This document shows positions 49,745 to 59,365 of a DNA stretch of 64,000 nt, piece by piece. Source of the DNA: CAZUDI01 sp964618975 (GTDB taxonomy: Bacteria > Desulfobacterota > Desulfomonilia > UBA1062); the NCBI GenBank assembly GCA_964618975.1, contig CAZUDI010000011.1:1-64000 (forward strand), written 5' to 3'. Position 1 is the stretch's first letter. Each line of letters starts with the position of its first letter. The notes beneath the pieces are model-generated. The model searched no databases, was not told where the DNA came from, and saw only the letters and a program-made list of their open reading frames with translations. A program made the position numbers and the translations under genes.

Positions 49745-52606
49745 ATGAACAATCCCCACCTCTATAACATCTCCATCATCAAGGCCTATCTCGCCTATAT
49801 CGAGAAGATGCATCCCGAGGTGGAGGTGGAGGCGATCCTGAGCCATGCCGGCATCTCGAAGCATGAGCTCGAGGATATGGGCTACTGGTTCACCCAGGAA
49901 CAGGCGGACCGTTTCTACGAGATGGCCGTTCAACTGACCGGAAATACCGATCTGGCCCGGGATGCCGGTCGCTTCGGTTTCACATCCTATCCCTTTGACC
50001 TGGTGCGGCAGTACATCGTGGGGTTTATCACCCCGGTCGCCATCTGCGCCGCTGCGGGACGGATCTATAACAAACTCACCCATGCCGGAACCATCACGGC
50101 GCACAAAATCGGCCCGAACAGGGTGGAGGTCATCGCCCGTACCACCAGAGGGCATAACAGCAAGCCATATCAGTGCGAGAACACGATAGGTTTTCTGGAG
50201 GGATTGGCCGTGCCTTTCTGCGGCACCCTGGGGCGTATCGAGCATCCGGAGTGTATCCACCAGGGTGGCAGGTGCTGCCGCTACATCCTCTCCTGGGATG
50301 AACCCCGCTCCCTGGTATGGAAACGGATGCGCAACTATTGCACCCTGTTCAGCGTCATCGCCTGCATTCCCCTGGTCATCCTTGCGCCGGAGTACATCAT
50401 CCTGCCATCCATCCTGACACTCCTCACGCTCATCCTGGGGATATCCCTGCTCGCGGATCGGGTGGAACGCTCCGAACTGACACGTAACATCGAGACCCAG
50501 GGTCACACGGCGGAACTGCTCTTCGAGGAGATCAAACACCGCTACAACGATGCCCTGCTCGTTCAGGAGATCGGACAGGCGATATCCAGCGTGCTCGATA
50601 TCGACGAACTGCTCAGATCGGTCATGAACATCCTGGAGAAACGTCTGGATTTTGATCGGGGTTTCATCATGCTGGCCGACGTGACACGCACGCGCCTTGT
50701 CTATACCATGGGGTACGGGTTCCACCCTCCGGACGCTGCCCTGCGGCAGGATGTCATCGATCTCGAACATGCACCCCAGGGCGGGATCCTGGCGAAAACC
50801 TTCCATACCCGGCAGCCCCAGCTCATCGACCGCCCCGCCTCCCAGGATTCGGAGACCGTCGGAGCCTGGGCCGGACAAGTCTTTCGGCCCACCATCTGCG
50901 TGCCCATCATCTTTGAAGGCGAGTCCCTGGGCGTCCTGTGCATCGACAACCTCCACAGCCAGAAATCCCTTACCCAGAGTGACGTGAGCCTGCTGGCGGG
51001 AATCGCCCAGCAGATCGGCATCAGTATACACAATGCGCGCTCCTTCCAGCGTCTCCAGGCCAGCGAGGAGAAGTATCGCGATCTGGTCGAGAATGCCAAC
51101 AGTATCATCCTGCGCGTCGACCGCTTCGGGAAGATCATCTTTTTCAACGAATTCGCCCAGAGATTTTTTGGATACCGCGAGGCGGAGATCGTGGGGCGGA
51201 AGGTGGTCGGCACGATCGTCGCAAAGGATTCCAGTGAGAAGAGGTTCTTTGCACGCATCATGCGGGAGATGGAACACGATCCGCAGCGCTACGCCAACCT
51301 CACCTCACAGAATGTGAAGAAGGACGGACACAAGGTCTGGATATCATGGACCAGCAAGCCCAAGTACGACCAGAAAGGTCAATTCACGGAGATCCTCTGG
51401 ATCGGCAATGACATCACGGCCCAGAAGCATGCCGAAATGGAGAAGAAGGAGCTGGAACTCCAGCTCCAGCGGGCGCAGAAGATGGAGGCCATCGGCACCC
51501 TGGCGGGTGGGGTGGCCCATGATCTCAACAATATCCTCACCGGAATTGTCAGCTATCCGGACCTTCTGCTCCTGAAACTCCCGGACGAGAGCCCCCTGCG
51601 CAAGCCGCTCATGACCATGAAGAATTCGGGCGAGCGGGCCGCCGCCATCGTTCAGGATCTGCTCACCCTGGCACGACGGGGGGTGAAGATCTCCCAGGTG
51701 GTCAGCATGAACGAGATCGTCGTGGAATACTTCAACAGCCCCGAGCACGAGTATCTGACCCGGCATCATCCCCATGTGCAATTCGAGGTCAGTATCGATC
51801 CGGAGTTGCTGAATATCATGGGTTCCAGGGTGCATCTCTCCAAGACCGTCATGAACCTCGTTTCCAATGCCACCGAGGCCATGCCGGAGGGGGGCAAGGT
51901 TGTGATCACCACGCACAACTGCTACATCAGCAAGCCGATCAAGGGCTATGACAGTGTGCGTGAAGGTGAGTACGTGCTGCTCACGATCGAGGACACGGGC
52001 GTGGGCATCGCCCCCAAGGATCTACCACGCATCTTCGAACCCTTCTATTCCAAAAAGGTCATGGGCCGCAGCGGAACCGGCCTGGGCATGGCCGTGGTGT
52101 GGGGGACGGTCAAGGATCATGACGGTTATATCGACCTCCACAGCACGGAAGGGCAGGGTACGCGCTTCGACATCTATATCCCGGTGACGAGGACGGCCAT
52201 GGAACAACGGAAACCGGGCCTCATACTCGAGGATCTCAAGGGAACGGAATCGATCCTGGTGGTCGATGACATGGAGGAGCAGCGGGAGATCGCTACCAAA
52301 CTGCTGAGCATGCTGAACTATCAGGTCTCAGCGGTCGAAAGCGGGGTACAGGCCCTGGAGTATCTTGCCCGGCAAACCTGTGACCTGGTGATCCTGGACA
52401 TGATCATGGAGCCAGGAATGGACGGACTCGATACCTATATAAAGATCCTCGAGATTGCTCCCCACCAGAAGGCGCTGATCGTGAGTGGCTATTCCGAGAC
52501 GGACCGGGTCAGGGAAGCCCTGTCGCTGGGGGCCGGTGCCTATGTGAAGAAGCCCTACCTGCTCGAGACCATGGGGTCCGCCGTAAGAAAGGTACTGGAT
52601 GGCTGA
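49745..52606 (+). CDS. Hybrid sensor histidine kinase with V4R-like, GAF and PAS domains
   Basis: A 953-residue hybrid kinase. An N-terminal V4R/heme-NO-binding-like region (about 1-190, with PECIHQGGRCCRYIL) is followed by a short TM stretch (about 197-240), a GAF domain (about 265-430), a PAS domain (about 440-560, LVENANSIILRVDRFGKI), HisKA with His in GGVAHDLNNIL (about 590), HATPase (NLVSNATEAM, DTGVGI, GTGLGMAVV) and a C-terminal receiver domain with phospho-Asp in LVILDMIMEPGMDG. It integrates several inputs. No cognate regulator gene is adjacent, fitting a receiver on the same chain. Confidence 0.85.
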   Translation: MNNPHLYNISIIKAYLAYIEKMHPEVEVEAILSHAGISKHELEDMGYWFTQEQADRFYEMAVQLTGNTDLARDAGRFGFTSYPFDLVRQYIVGFITPVAICAAAGRIYNKLTHAGTITAHKIGPNRVEVIARTTRGHNSKPYQCENTIGFLEGLAVPFCGTLGRIEHPECIHQGGRCCRYILSWDEPRSLVWKRMRNYCTLFSVIACIPLVILAPEYIILPSILTLLTLILGISLLADRVERSELTRNIETQGHTAELLFEEIKHRYNDALLVQEIGQAISSVLDIDELLRSVMNILEKRLDFDRGFIMLADVTRTRLVYTMGYGFHPPDAALRQDVIDLEHAPQGGILAKTFHTRQPQLIDRPASQDSETVGAWAGQVFRPTICVPIIFEGESLGVLCIDNLHSQKSLTQSDVSLLAGIAQQIGISIHNARSFQRLQASEEKYRDLVENANSIILRVDRFGKIIFFNEFAQRFFGYREAEIVGRKVVGTIVAKDSSEKRFFARIMREMEHDPQRYANLTSQNVKKDGHKVWISWTSKPKYDQKGQFTEILWIGNDITAQKHAEMEKKELELQLQRAQKMEAIGTLAGGVAHDLNNILTGIVSYPDLLLLKLPDESPLRKPLMTMKNSGERAAAIVQDLLTLARRGVKISQVVSMNEIVVEYFNSPEHEYLTRHHPHVQFEVSIDPELLNIMGSRVHLSKTVMNLVSNATEAMPEGGKVVITTHNCYISKPIKGYDSVREGEYVLLTIEDTGVGIAPKDLPRIFEPFYSKKVMGRSGTGLGMAVVWGTVKDHDGYIDLHSTEGQGTRFDIYIPVTRTAMEQRKPGLILEDLKGTESILVVDDMEEQREIATKLLSMLNYQVSAVESGVQALEYLARQTCDLVILDMIMEPGMDGLDTYIKILEIAPHQKALIVSGYSETDRVREALSLGAGAYVKKPYLLETMGSAVRKVLDG

Positions 52607-52624
52607 AGGCTCTTCCCTAAGGAT

Positions 52625-52652
52625 TTGATTTATCCGACAAGAGGTTTATAAG
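52625..52652 (+). promoter_or_regulatory. Promoter for the anchored hypothetical gene
   Basis: TTGATT (52625-52630), a 16-base spacer and TATAAG (52647-52652), 18 bases before the ATG and just upstream of CTGGAGG. Confidence 0.58.
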
Positions 52653-52670
52653 AGTACCTGGAGGCCTAAC

Positions 52671-53501
52671 ATGAAGAAATATGTGCTGAGTATCCTCGTC
52701 TGTGGGGTGATTGCGGCGCTCTCGTTCATGGCCGGGAGATGGTACTTTCAGCCGGAGGGAGGGCCCGAAGGACAGGTGGCGCAGCCGGTGGGAGAACAAG
52801 TCGCCCCGCCCCCGCCCCCTTCTGCGGCGATCGAGGTCGTGCGTTCGGTGGAGACCGAAGTCCTGGTCCCCTACGGTGAGCGGACCTTCGATGAACTGCA
52901 GCGTGAGGTCCGGGATCTGTGCTCCCGGATCGAGATGCAGGACTACTATGCCGCCTATGAGCTGAAGGACGACGCCTTCAGCCATTTCAGCACACTGCTG
53001 GGCAGGGCGGCCTCGAAACCGCCGGTGGTTTCAGGAGAGACGCGGGACCTCTATGTCCTTCTGAGCAATACCACCCACCTCTATCGCACCCTCGGCAGGG
53101 AAGACATCGCCCTGGTCAAGGACATCCTCTCCCATGAAAGCGAACAGACAGAGGCAATGTTTGCGCTGCTGTATGCATACCTGAACCAGGGGTACGCTTC
53201 CGGGAAAATCAGGGTGGGCCCCGGGCCGCTCTACGAGTATGCCGGGTTCTTCCTGAACGCCCTGGGCGGACAGTCCTACCTCGCCCGCCTAGACGCCCGT
53301 ACCGCAGCCCTGCTGAGATACTATGCCGTGCTCATCGTTGAGCGGGCCGAAAAAGAGGGGCTGAACCGCCACGGCATCGATATCCGGCCCGCTGTGCATC
53401 TCCTGATTGTGGACATGAACGCCTTGAGCGGCCTGAAGGGCCGGGATGCATACCTGGAGCGACTCACGTCCATCGCAGATGCCTTGGGGGGGCGTTCCTA
53501 G
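52671..53501 (+). CDS. N-terminally anchored protein of unknown function
   Basis: A 276-residue protein with an N-terminal hydrophobic segment (about 5-22, VLSILVCGVIAALSFMAG), most likely an uncleaved anchor. A Pro-rich spacer follows (APPPPPSAA, about 45-53), then an alpha-helical, periplasmic or cytoplasmic domain (about 75-270). No family or catalytic motif is recognised. An intact GGAGG ribosome site and own promoter support the gene. Confidence 0.68.
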   Translation: MKKYVLSILVCGVIAALSFMAGRWYFQPEGGPEGQVAQPVGEQVAPPPPPSAAIEVVRSVETEVLVPYGERTFDELQREVRDLCSRIEMQDYYAAYELKDDAFSHFSTLLGRAASKPPVVSGETRDLYVLLSNTTHLYRTLGREDIALVKDILSHESEQTEAMFALLYAYLNQGYASGKIRVGPGPLYEYAGFFLNALGGQSYLARLDARTAALLRYYAVLIVERAEKEGLNRHGIDIRPAVHLLIVDMNALSGLKGRDAYLERLTSIADALGGRS

Positions 53502-53517
53502 ACGGACCGCTTGCGGC

Positions 53518-54330
53518 CTAGAGGTAACTGTGCAGGCCGGGCAGGTAATTGACCCCTAAATAGGTGAAGATGACACTGGCCAGCCCGATCAGGCTCAGGA
53601 CGGCGATCCGCCGGCCGCGCCACGTTGGCTGAAGCCTGGCATGCAGGAGGCTGGCATAGATGATCCAGGTGATCAGGGCCCAGGTCTCCTTGGGGTCCCA
53701 TCCCCAATACCGTCCCCAGGCCGAATAGGCCCAGACTGATCCGGTCATGATGCCGATGGTGAAGAGAATGAACCCGATGATAACGCTTTGGTAGATGAGG
53801 TCCTCGATGAGCGCGCGCTCGGGGAGACGGGTGGTACCAAAACGCGGCCGGATGAGGTAAAAGGCGCCGAAGATCGAGGCGATCACGAAGGCGGCATACC
53901 CGAGAAAACAGGTGATGACGTGGCTTATGAGCCAGTTGCTTTTCAGGGCGGGGATGAGGGGCCGGATCTGGCTGTCGACCGCGGGCGAGAAGGATGCGTA
54001 TGCCAGCAGGAGGAAGGCGATGGGCAGGCAGAAGGCGCCGAGTTCGCGCCCCTTGTGACGATACTGGAGCACGAGATATCCCGTCACGATGGCCCAGGCA
54101 AAGAAGACCAGCGACTCGTAGAAGTTGGACAGCGGTGCGTGACCGATTCCCAGACGGTACGACTCCACCCAGCGCAGCACGATTGCCGCAGACTGCGCCG
54201 CCAGACCACTGGCGGCGCAGAGCAGTCCCGCGATGCGGAAGCTCTCCCGGTCGAGGACGATGTGCAGCACGTGCAGGACAAAGGCGCCGAGGTAGATGAA
54301 GGTGACCCAGCCAAATAGGGTGGTGGTCAT
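53518..54330 (-). CDS. ccsB: System II cytochrome c biogenesis heme handler (CcsA/CcsB type)
   Basis: A 270-residue polytopic protein of the heme-handling family. The tryptophan-rich WWD motif is in WGRYWGWDPKETWAL (about 210-224), with His-containing helices on both sides (NFYESLVFFAW, WLISHVITCF). It exports heme and joins it to apocytochrome c outside the membrane. It overlaps the ResB gene by four bases, forming the usual two-gene System II cassette. Confidence 0.92.
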   Translation of the reverse strand: MTTTLFGWVTFIYLGAFVLHVLHIVLDRESFRIAGLLCAASGLAAQSAAIVLRWVESYRLGIGHAPLSNFYESLVFFAWAIVTGYLVLQYRHKGRELGAFCLPIAFLLLAYASFSPAVDSQIRPLIPALKSNWLISHVITCFLGYAAFVIASIFGAFYLIRPRFGTTRLPERALIEDLIYQSVIIGFILFTIGIMTGSVWAYSAWGRYWGWDPKETWALITWIIYASLLHARLQPTWRGRRIAVLSLIGLASVIFTYLGVNYLPGLHSYL

Positions 54331-55751
54331 GAATGGCCCCCCATGAACGTTGAGATCAGGTCAAGGACGGCCTTTTCCGGGAGGCAGATACGCCTTCCCG
54401 AGGTGGCGTTGATGCGCAGGAGAGGGCCCTCGGTCTCCCGTGTCAGATCGATCCATAAACGCCGGCGCGGGGCGAGGAAGGACAGGAGAACCCCGGCCAG
54501 CAGCAGCACACCGCCTATGGCTACGGTAATCACCCCGGGATCACGGCTCACCATGAGGCCGGTGGCATAGCGCATTTCGAGCCCTTCCAGGGAAAAGCGA
54601 AAGGCCGGAACGCGCCCGGGGTCGAACTTGGGGGCGCGTTCAAAGATATCAGGCACGGCCCTGGCGATATCCTCGATATGCTGGAACACCCACATGAGGG
54701 TGTTCCCTCCGTTGGTGGAGACCTTGAGTTCGACGGCCGGACCCATCTTCATCAGGTTCTCCTCGATGCGCAGGACCTCGATCAGGGCTTCCCCGGAGGC
54801 TGGCCGGATGAGATCGTGCTCTCCGGCGATATGTTCCGCCGTCTCACCCCCCGGGGTGCGGATGCGCAGGCGGGCAAGCATCAGGGGCCGATAACTGGCC
54901 TGATAGAAGCGGATTCCTTCGAAGACCTGGGGGTGATTGACCAAGACCGGGCCCTGGTGAACCACCACGCCGTCCCTGATGAAGGAGAGTTCGGAGCGGA
55001 ATTCCTTGGGCCTGCCGCCTTCGTAGAACTCCACCTGGAAGTCGTCGCAGCGCACGTCGAAGCCCAGGTCCATGAGACCAGCCTGCCGCGCGAGGCATAC
55101 GTGGTCGAGGGTCGTACCGACCGGGATATCCATGTGGCCCGCAAAACCGAAGCTCCCCAGAGATATCCCCACCAGGATCACCAGAACGCTCAGGTGGAGC
55201 AGGAGGGTCCAGAGCGGGGCGAAGCGGCCCCTTTCCCCGAAGACCTGCAGCGTGTCTGTCTGCGTCTGCACGCGCAGGCGGTAGCGTCCGCGCAGGACGC
55301 GACTGAGCTCGTCGGCCAGGGATTGCGCGTCGATATCGGACGCGATGCGCAACTCCTGTGCGCCCCTGGCTGGCATGGCGGGAACACGGCCGCTACCAGG
55401 GCGCCTGAGGATGGGCAGTATCCTTCGCCAGGAGCACACGATCAGGTTCACACAGAGGAGAACCCCCGCGATTCTGAGGCCATCCGACTGGTAGACATCG
55501 AAGAGCCCCAGGGTGTCGAACAGGGAACGTAAACGGGGCGAGAGGTGCGCGGCCAGGGGGAGAGAGGCCTCCTGCTGGGGGATCAGGGTTCCGAGCACGC
55601 ATACGCAGGCGATGATGAGCAGCAGCACGAGGGTGAGCTGTGTGGATGAAAGGAAGTTAAGCAGACGGCTGGTCGTTCTGCGGGATAGGGGGACCTTATG
55701 AGAAGCCTTCAAGCCGTTTTCCTCATGGTTTGTGAAAATATTCCCTATCAC
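54327..55751 (-). CDS. resB: System II cytochrome c biogenesis protein ResB
   Basis: A ResB-family membrane protein of 461-474 residues. Four membrane helices are visible: SSTQLTLVLLLIIACVCVLG, IAGVLLCVNLIVCSW, LWTLLLHLSVLVILVGISLG and, near the C-terminus, GVITVAIGGVLLLAGVLLSFL. The large loop between the third and fourth helices faces the periplasm. It partners CcsB for heme ligation to cytochromes. Start uncertain: GTG 55751 or TTG 55712, the latter after GAGGAAAACGG. The family is moderately conserved, so the assignment rests on topology plus the neighbour. Confidence 0.85.
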   Translation of the reverse strand: MIGNIFTNHEENGLKASHKVPLSRRTTSRLLNFLSSTQLTLVLLLIIACVCVLGTLIPQQEASLPLAAHLSPRLRSLFDTLGLFDVYQSDGLRIAGVLLCVNLIVCSWRRILPILRRPGSGRVPAMPARGAQELRIASDIDAQSLADELSRVLRGRYRLRVQTQTDTLQVFGERGRFAPLWTLLLHLSVLVILVGISLGSFGFAGHMDIPVGTTLDHVCLARQAGLMDLGFDVRCDDFQVEFYEGGRPKEFRSELSFIRDGVVVHQGPVLVNHPQVFEGIRFYQASYRPLMLARLRIRTPGGETAEHIAGEHDLIRPASGEALIEVLRIEENLMKMGPAVELKVSTNGGNTLMWVFQHIEDIARAVPDIFERAPKFDPGRVPAFRFSLEGLEMRYATGLMVSRDPGVITVAIGGVLLLAGVLLSFLAPRRRLWIDLTRETEGPLLRINATSGRRICLPEKAVLDLISTFMGGHS

Positions 55752-56049
55752 GGGTGATTCGTGAATGCAAGCAGGCTCTTATCGCTCCGGGTCGCATTCT
55801 CCCGCTGTGGGCGGTCTGAAAAAGGGGGGCAGGGTCGGCCTGGGGATTCGTGCCCAGAAAATTCACACCAGTGACATAAAGGCTACAGGCACCGGGGATG
55901 ATAACAATGACGGGGGGCGCAACAGGCATAAGATGCCATGAACGGGGAAGAATTTTGTGCGGGAGCGGAGGTGTTCTCACCCCGAGACCCTTGCATGGGG
56001 AGCGGGTAGTCTGCTAAAGGGCAGACGAAGATCGATCAGGGGGGGAGGC

Positions 56050-57336
56050 ATGCACTTACTCGCGGTGATACCGGCTACCTTGCGGCTTTTGCTGGCCTTT
56101 GTCCTTGTGCTCATACTGATAAGACGGCGGCTGTCGCTCGGGACCACCTTTATGCTGGGTTCTGCGGTAATGGTGATTTTTTTCCCTCTGCCGCCGCAGG
56201 CGATCCTGGGGTCCCTGGTGGCCTCGGTGACCTACCCCAAGACCCTGGCCCTGGCCGTCATCGTTTCCCTCATCCTTGTCCTGAGCCGCTCCATGGAGTC
56301 GAGCGGGCAGATGAAGCGTCTGCTCGATGCCTTTGAGGGGATTGTGCTCAGCCCCCGTCTCAATCTGGTAGTCTTTCCGGCCCTGATCGGTCTGCTGCCC
56401 ATGCCCGGCGGGGCCGTGTTCTCTGCACCCATGGTCAGGGAGTTGGGTGTTCGCCACGGCCTGGGCGGTCAATCGCTGAGCTTCATCAATTACTGGTTCC
56501 GCCATATCTGGGAATACTGGTGGCCTCTGTATCCGGGGGTGCTCCTGGCGGTGACCCTGGCGGAATGTAACCTATTGACCTTCATGCTCAGCATGTTTCC
56601 GCTCACGCTGGCGGCCGTATTCTGCGGCATGCTCGGGCTCAGGCGACTGGTACCCGTACAGAGAAAGACGCCGGAGCACGAAAGACGGCGGCTGGGGCCC
56701 TTTCTGTGGGAAGTCATTCCCATTATGATCGTCGTCGTCATCGGGCTCGGCGCGGGGACGCTGCTCACAGGGTGGTGCCCATCACTGGGGATCTCACGCG
56801 AGATAGGGCTCATCGGGGCGCTTCTGCTCGGTATCGGCTGGGTGTGGCGCGTGAACCGGCTCGATTTGGCGGCCATCGGAAGGCTTGTTGCCGACAGGCA
56901 CCTGATGCAGATGGTGTACATGATCTTTGCCATCCTTATCTTCAAGGGTATTATCGAGGACAGCCAAGCGGTAGGTGAGATCTGTCGCGAGCTCATGGCC
57001 GCGCATACTCCGCTCGTCGGCGTGGTGGTGACCCTGCCGCTGCTGGTGGGTCTGGTTTCAGGAATAACCATCGCCTTCGTGGGAACGACCTTTCCCATCC
57101 TCGTCGCCCTGGTGCGGTCCTATGGGGTCGATGGAGCTCTGCTCCCCTACCTGCTCCTGGCATACAGCAGTGGTCTCATGGGGGTCATGCTCTCTCCGGT
57201 CCACCTGTGCCTGCTGCTGTCGAATGCATATTTCGGGGTTACCCTCGGCGGGGTTTACCGGCTGATCGTGCGCTCAAGTTTTGGCGTATTGGCCTGTGCA
57301 CTGATATGTTTCGCGGTGCTCTCCCGGCTTATATAA
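56050..57336 (+). CDS. DUF401-family membrane transporter
   Basis: A 428-residue polytopic inner-membrane protein with about eleven helices. The motifs FPALIGLLPMPGGAVFSAPMV (about 110-130) and SGITIAFVGTTFPI (about 335-350) are typical of the DUF401/TIGR00529 group, predicted transporters of the ion-transporter superfamily. GGGGGAGG before the ATG at 56050 fixes the start, though the frame is open to 55957. Substrate unknown. It stands alone, convergent to no neighbour. Confidence 0.85.
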   Translation: MHLLAVIPATLRLLLAFVLVLILIRRRLSLGTTFMLGSAVMVIFFPLPPQAILGSLVASVTYPKTLALAVIVSLILVLSRSMESSGQMKRLLDAFEGIVLSPRLNLVVFPALIGLLPMPGGAVFSAPMVRELGVRHGLGGQSLSFINYWFRHIWEYWWPLYPGVLLAVTLAECNLLTFMLSMFPLTLAAVFCGMLGLRRLVPVQRKTPEHERRRLGPFLWEVIPIMIVVVIGLGAGTLLTGWCPSLGISREIGLIGALLLGIGWVWRVNRLDLAAIGRLVADRHLMQMVYMIFAILIFKGIIEDSQAVGEICRELMAAHTPLVGVVVTLPLLVGLVSGITIAFVGTTFPILVALVRSYGVDGALLPYLLLAYSSGLMGVMLSPVHLCLLLSNAYFGVTLGGVYRLIVRSSFGVLACALICFAVLSRLI

Positions 57337-57401
57337 GGACGCTTGAGCCCCCGCAAGGGTCTGCAGATGTTCGATCTGGTTAATAATACAAGATCAAAGA
57401 G

Positions 57402-57477
57402 CTAATCGTGGACATGTAAACCAAGACAAGCCCCGCCCCCCCCTCAGCGGGGGAATTACTGCCATAGCGATCCATTA
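57402..57477 (-). repeat. Dispersed palindromic repeat, shortened copy 10 (reverse)
   Basis: TAATCGTGGACATGTAAACC, AAGACAAGCCCCGCC, then CAGCGGGGGAATTA and ATAGCGATCCATTAA. The left stem is shortened compared with good copies. Confidence 0.6.
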
Positions 57478-57552
57478 ATAAGAATATTTTCGTCAACCGA
57501 TAAGGAACCTCTTGATACTGCAGATTAAATACACCGACGAGAGGAGAAACAC

Positions 57553-58005
57553 ATGAGGAAATCAGGGGTGGCAGTGATCGTGGTGCTTTTGGTGGCCTGG
57601 GGTGTGAAGGGGGTCTTTGCGGAGTCATCCGTGCAGGAAGATTTCAAGCAGGCGGCTGAATACGCGGCCGATCTCCTGGAACAGAAAGGCCAGCAGGGGC
57701 TTCTGGAACTGGAGCACTACAGTTTTTGTGACGCGAAGGGGTTTCTCATCGTCACCAACACCGAGGGGCAGGTTTTTATCCATACCGCCCACCCGGCCCT
57801 GAAGGGGCAGAACAGTCTCGGCATCAAGGATGCCAAGGGCGGGCACTTCGGTTTGAACATCAAAAACGTAGCCGGACAGGGGGGAGGTTGGCTTGATTAC
57901 TGGTGGCCGGATGCCACGACCAAGGCCCCGGTCCAGAAAACCATGTATGTAACCACGGGGATCATGGAGGGCATCTCCGTCGTGATTGCCGCGGGAATCA
58001 GATAG
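57553..58005 (+). CDS. Secreted single-Cache-domain protein
   Basis: A 150-residue protein with a Sec signal (VAVIVVLLVAWGVKGVFA, cut near residue 23) and no membrane anchor or downstream output domain. The rest is a Cache-type sensor fold: EHYSFCDAKGFLIVTNTEGQ, then GGGWLDYWWPDATTKAPVQK with the characteristic W-DYWWP turn. It would bind a small ligand in the periplasm, possibly for a two-component or chemotaxis receptor elsewhere. A GAGAGGAG ribosome site is present. Confidence 0.8.
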   Translation: MRKSGVAVIVVLLVAWGVKGVFAESSVQEDFKQAAEYAADLLEQKGQQGLLELEHYSFCDAKGFLIVTNTEGQVFIHTAHPALKGQNSLGIKDAKGGHFGLNIKNVAGQGGGWLDYWWPDATTKAPVQKTMYVTTGIMEGISVVIAAGIR

Positions 58006-58222
58006 TAACGCCACTTATGCGCGAGCCCGGTTTTCCCCGGCAGTGACGCGCGATAAAACAGGTTCGAGGTGTGAGAAAAGGGAAACACCAACAGAGGGCA
58101 TGAGCCTTTGTCGGCGTTTCTCCCTATTGTATATCCCATTGGGGTCTGAGCGTGAAGGCGGGGGTGACCAACATCCGGTGAACAGGAAGACCGGTCTGCC
58201 CCATACACCCTTGAGGGAAGAT

Positions 58223-58244
58223 GGGCGGGGTGATTGCCCCGCCC
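58223..58244. other. Perfect 8-bp GC hairpin upstream of purM
   Basis: GGGCGGGG (58223-58230), loop TGATTG, CCCCGCCC (58237-58244). No T-run follows; it could still end the upstream transcript weakly or be a repeat remnant. Confidence 0.55.
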
Positions 58245-58264
58245 CTGGCGCCTCCAAAGTTCAA

Positions 58265-58294
58265 TTGACTAATCCTGCGCTCTATGAATATAGT
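58265..58294 (+). promoter_or_regulatory. Promoter for purMN
   Basis: TTGACT (58265-58270), an 18-base spacer and TATAGT (58289-58294), about 26 bases before the purM ATG, with ACGGAGGGG as ribosome site. No PurR operator was recognised. Confidence 0.52.
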
Positions 58295-58320
58295 ACCGCA
58301 TATGAAACGGAGGGGCATGC

Positions 58321-59361
58321 ATGTCGCTGACCTATAAAGAAGCCGGCGTTGATATCGATAAACAGGACAATTTTCTCAAGGCTATCCGATCGAGCATGAA
58401 GTCCACCCACGGGCCGGAGGTGATAGAAGACTTCGGGGGCTTTTCCGGCCTGTTCCGCTTCGACACGAATAATTACAAGGATCCGGTGCTCGTGTCCTCT
58501 ACCGACGGGGTGGGTACGAAGCTCAAAATCGCATCCCAGGCCCACATGCACGAGGGTGTGGGCGTCGATCTCGTGGCCATGGTGGTAAACGATCTGATCG
58601 TGGGCGGGGCGCATCCCCTGTTCTTTCTCGATTACTTTGCCACCGGCAAGCTGGAGGTGGAGACGGCCAAGACGATCATCGCCAGTATCGCCAGGGGCTG
58701 CAAGGAGGCGGGCTGCGCGCTCGTGGGCGGAGAAACCGCCGAAATGCCCGGCATGTATGCGCCGGGGGAATATGATCTGGCGGGGTTCGGCGTCGGTGTG
58801 ATCGACAGCGACAACATCATCAACGGATCCCGCATCTCGAATAACGACGTGATTATCGGGATACATTCCTCGGGGCTGCACAGCAACGGCTATTCGCTGG
58901 TGAGAAAGGTGCTCTTCGACAAGGCGCAGATGGATGTCAATGCCCACGTGGACGAACTGGGGTGTACCCTGGCGGAAGAGCTGCTGACCCCGACACGGAT
59001 CTATGTCAAGAGCGTGCTCAACATCCTGAGGGATTTCACCATCAAGGGGATAGTGCACATCACCGGCGGCGGTTTCCTGGACAACATTCCCCGCGTCCTG
59101 CCCAAACGTTCCACTGCCGTGATCCACAAGTCCTCGTGGGGTATCCCTCCGATCTTCCGCCTGATCCAGGACCTGGGTGAGGTGGAAGAGATGGAGATGT
59201 TCAGGACCTTCAATATGGGCATCGGAATGGTGCTTTTCGCACCCGAGAAGGATGCGGACGATATCCTGCTGCGCTTCAAGGCGCTCAAGGAAGAGGCGAA
59301 GCTGATCGGCCACGTGGAGCAGCGCACCAAGGGCCGCGAACCGGTCGTCTTCGCGGAGTGA
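58321..59361 (+). CDS. purM: Phosphoribosylformylglycinamidine cyclo-ligase
   Basis: A 346-residue PurM that closes the imidazole ring of AIR in purine synthesis. Signature blocks: YKEAGVDIDKQDNF at the N-terminus, the SSTDGVGTKLKIA phosphate loop, VDLVAMVVNDLIVGGAHPLFFLDYFATGKL and the GETAEMPGMY motif. The length is standard. It is followed 4 bases later by purN, which acts earlier in the pathway. Confidence 0.97.
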   Translation: MSLTYKEAGVDIDKQDNFLKAIRSSMKSTHGPEVIEDFGGFSGLFRFDTNNYKDPVLVSSTDGVGTKLKIASQAHMHEGVGVDLVAMVVNDLIVGGAHPLFFLDYFATGKLEVETAKTIIASIARGCKEAGCALVGGETAEMPGMYAPGEYDLAGFGVGVIDSDNIINGSRISNNDVIIGIHSSGLHSNGYSLVRKVLFDKAQMDVNAHVDELGCTLAEELLTPTRIYVKSVLNILRDFTIKGIVHITGGGFLDNIPRVLPKRSTAVIHKSSWGIPPIFRLIQDLGEVEEMEMFRTFNMGIGMVLFAPEKDADDILLRFKALKEEAKLIGHVEQRTKGREPVVFAE

Positions 59362-59365
59362 CGGC

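Larger units (their letters stand above)
58006..58320. other. Intergenic region upstream of purM
   Basis: About 315 bases. It contains a perfect GC hairpin (58223-58244), then an AT-rich purM promoter. The hairpin lacks a T-run, so termination is uncertain. Nothing else seen. Confidence 0.5.

Noticed and set aside
49517..51277. Long open frame antisense to the hybrid kinase
   Set aside because: Shadow frame without recognisable domains opposite a clear kinase.
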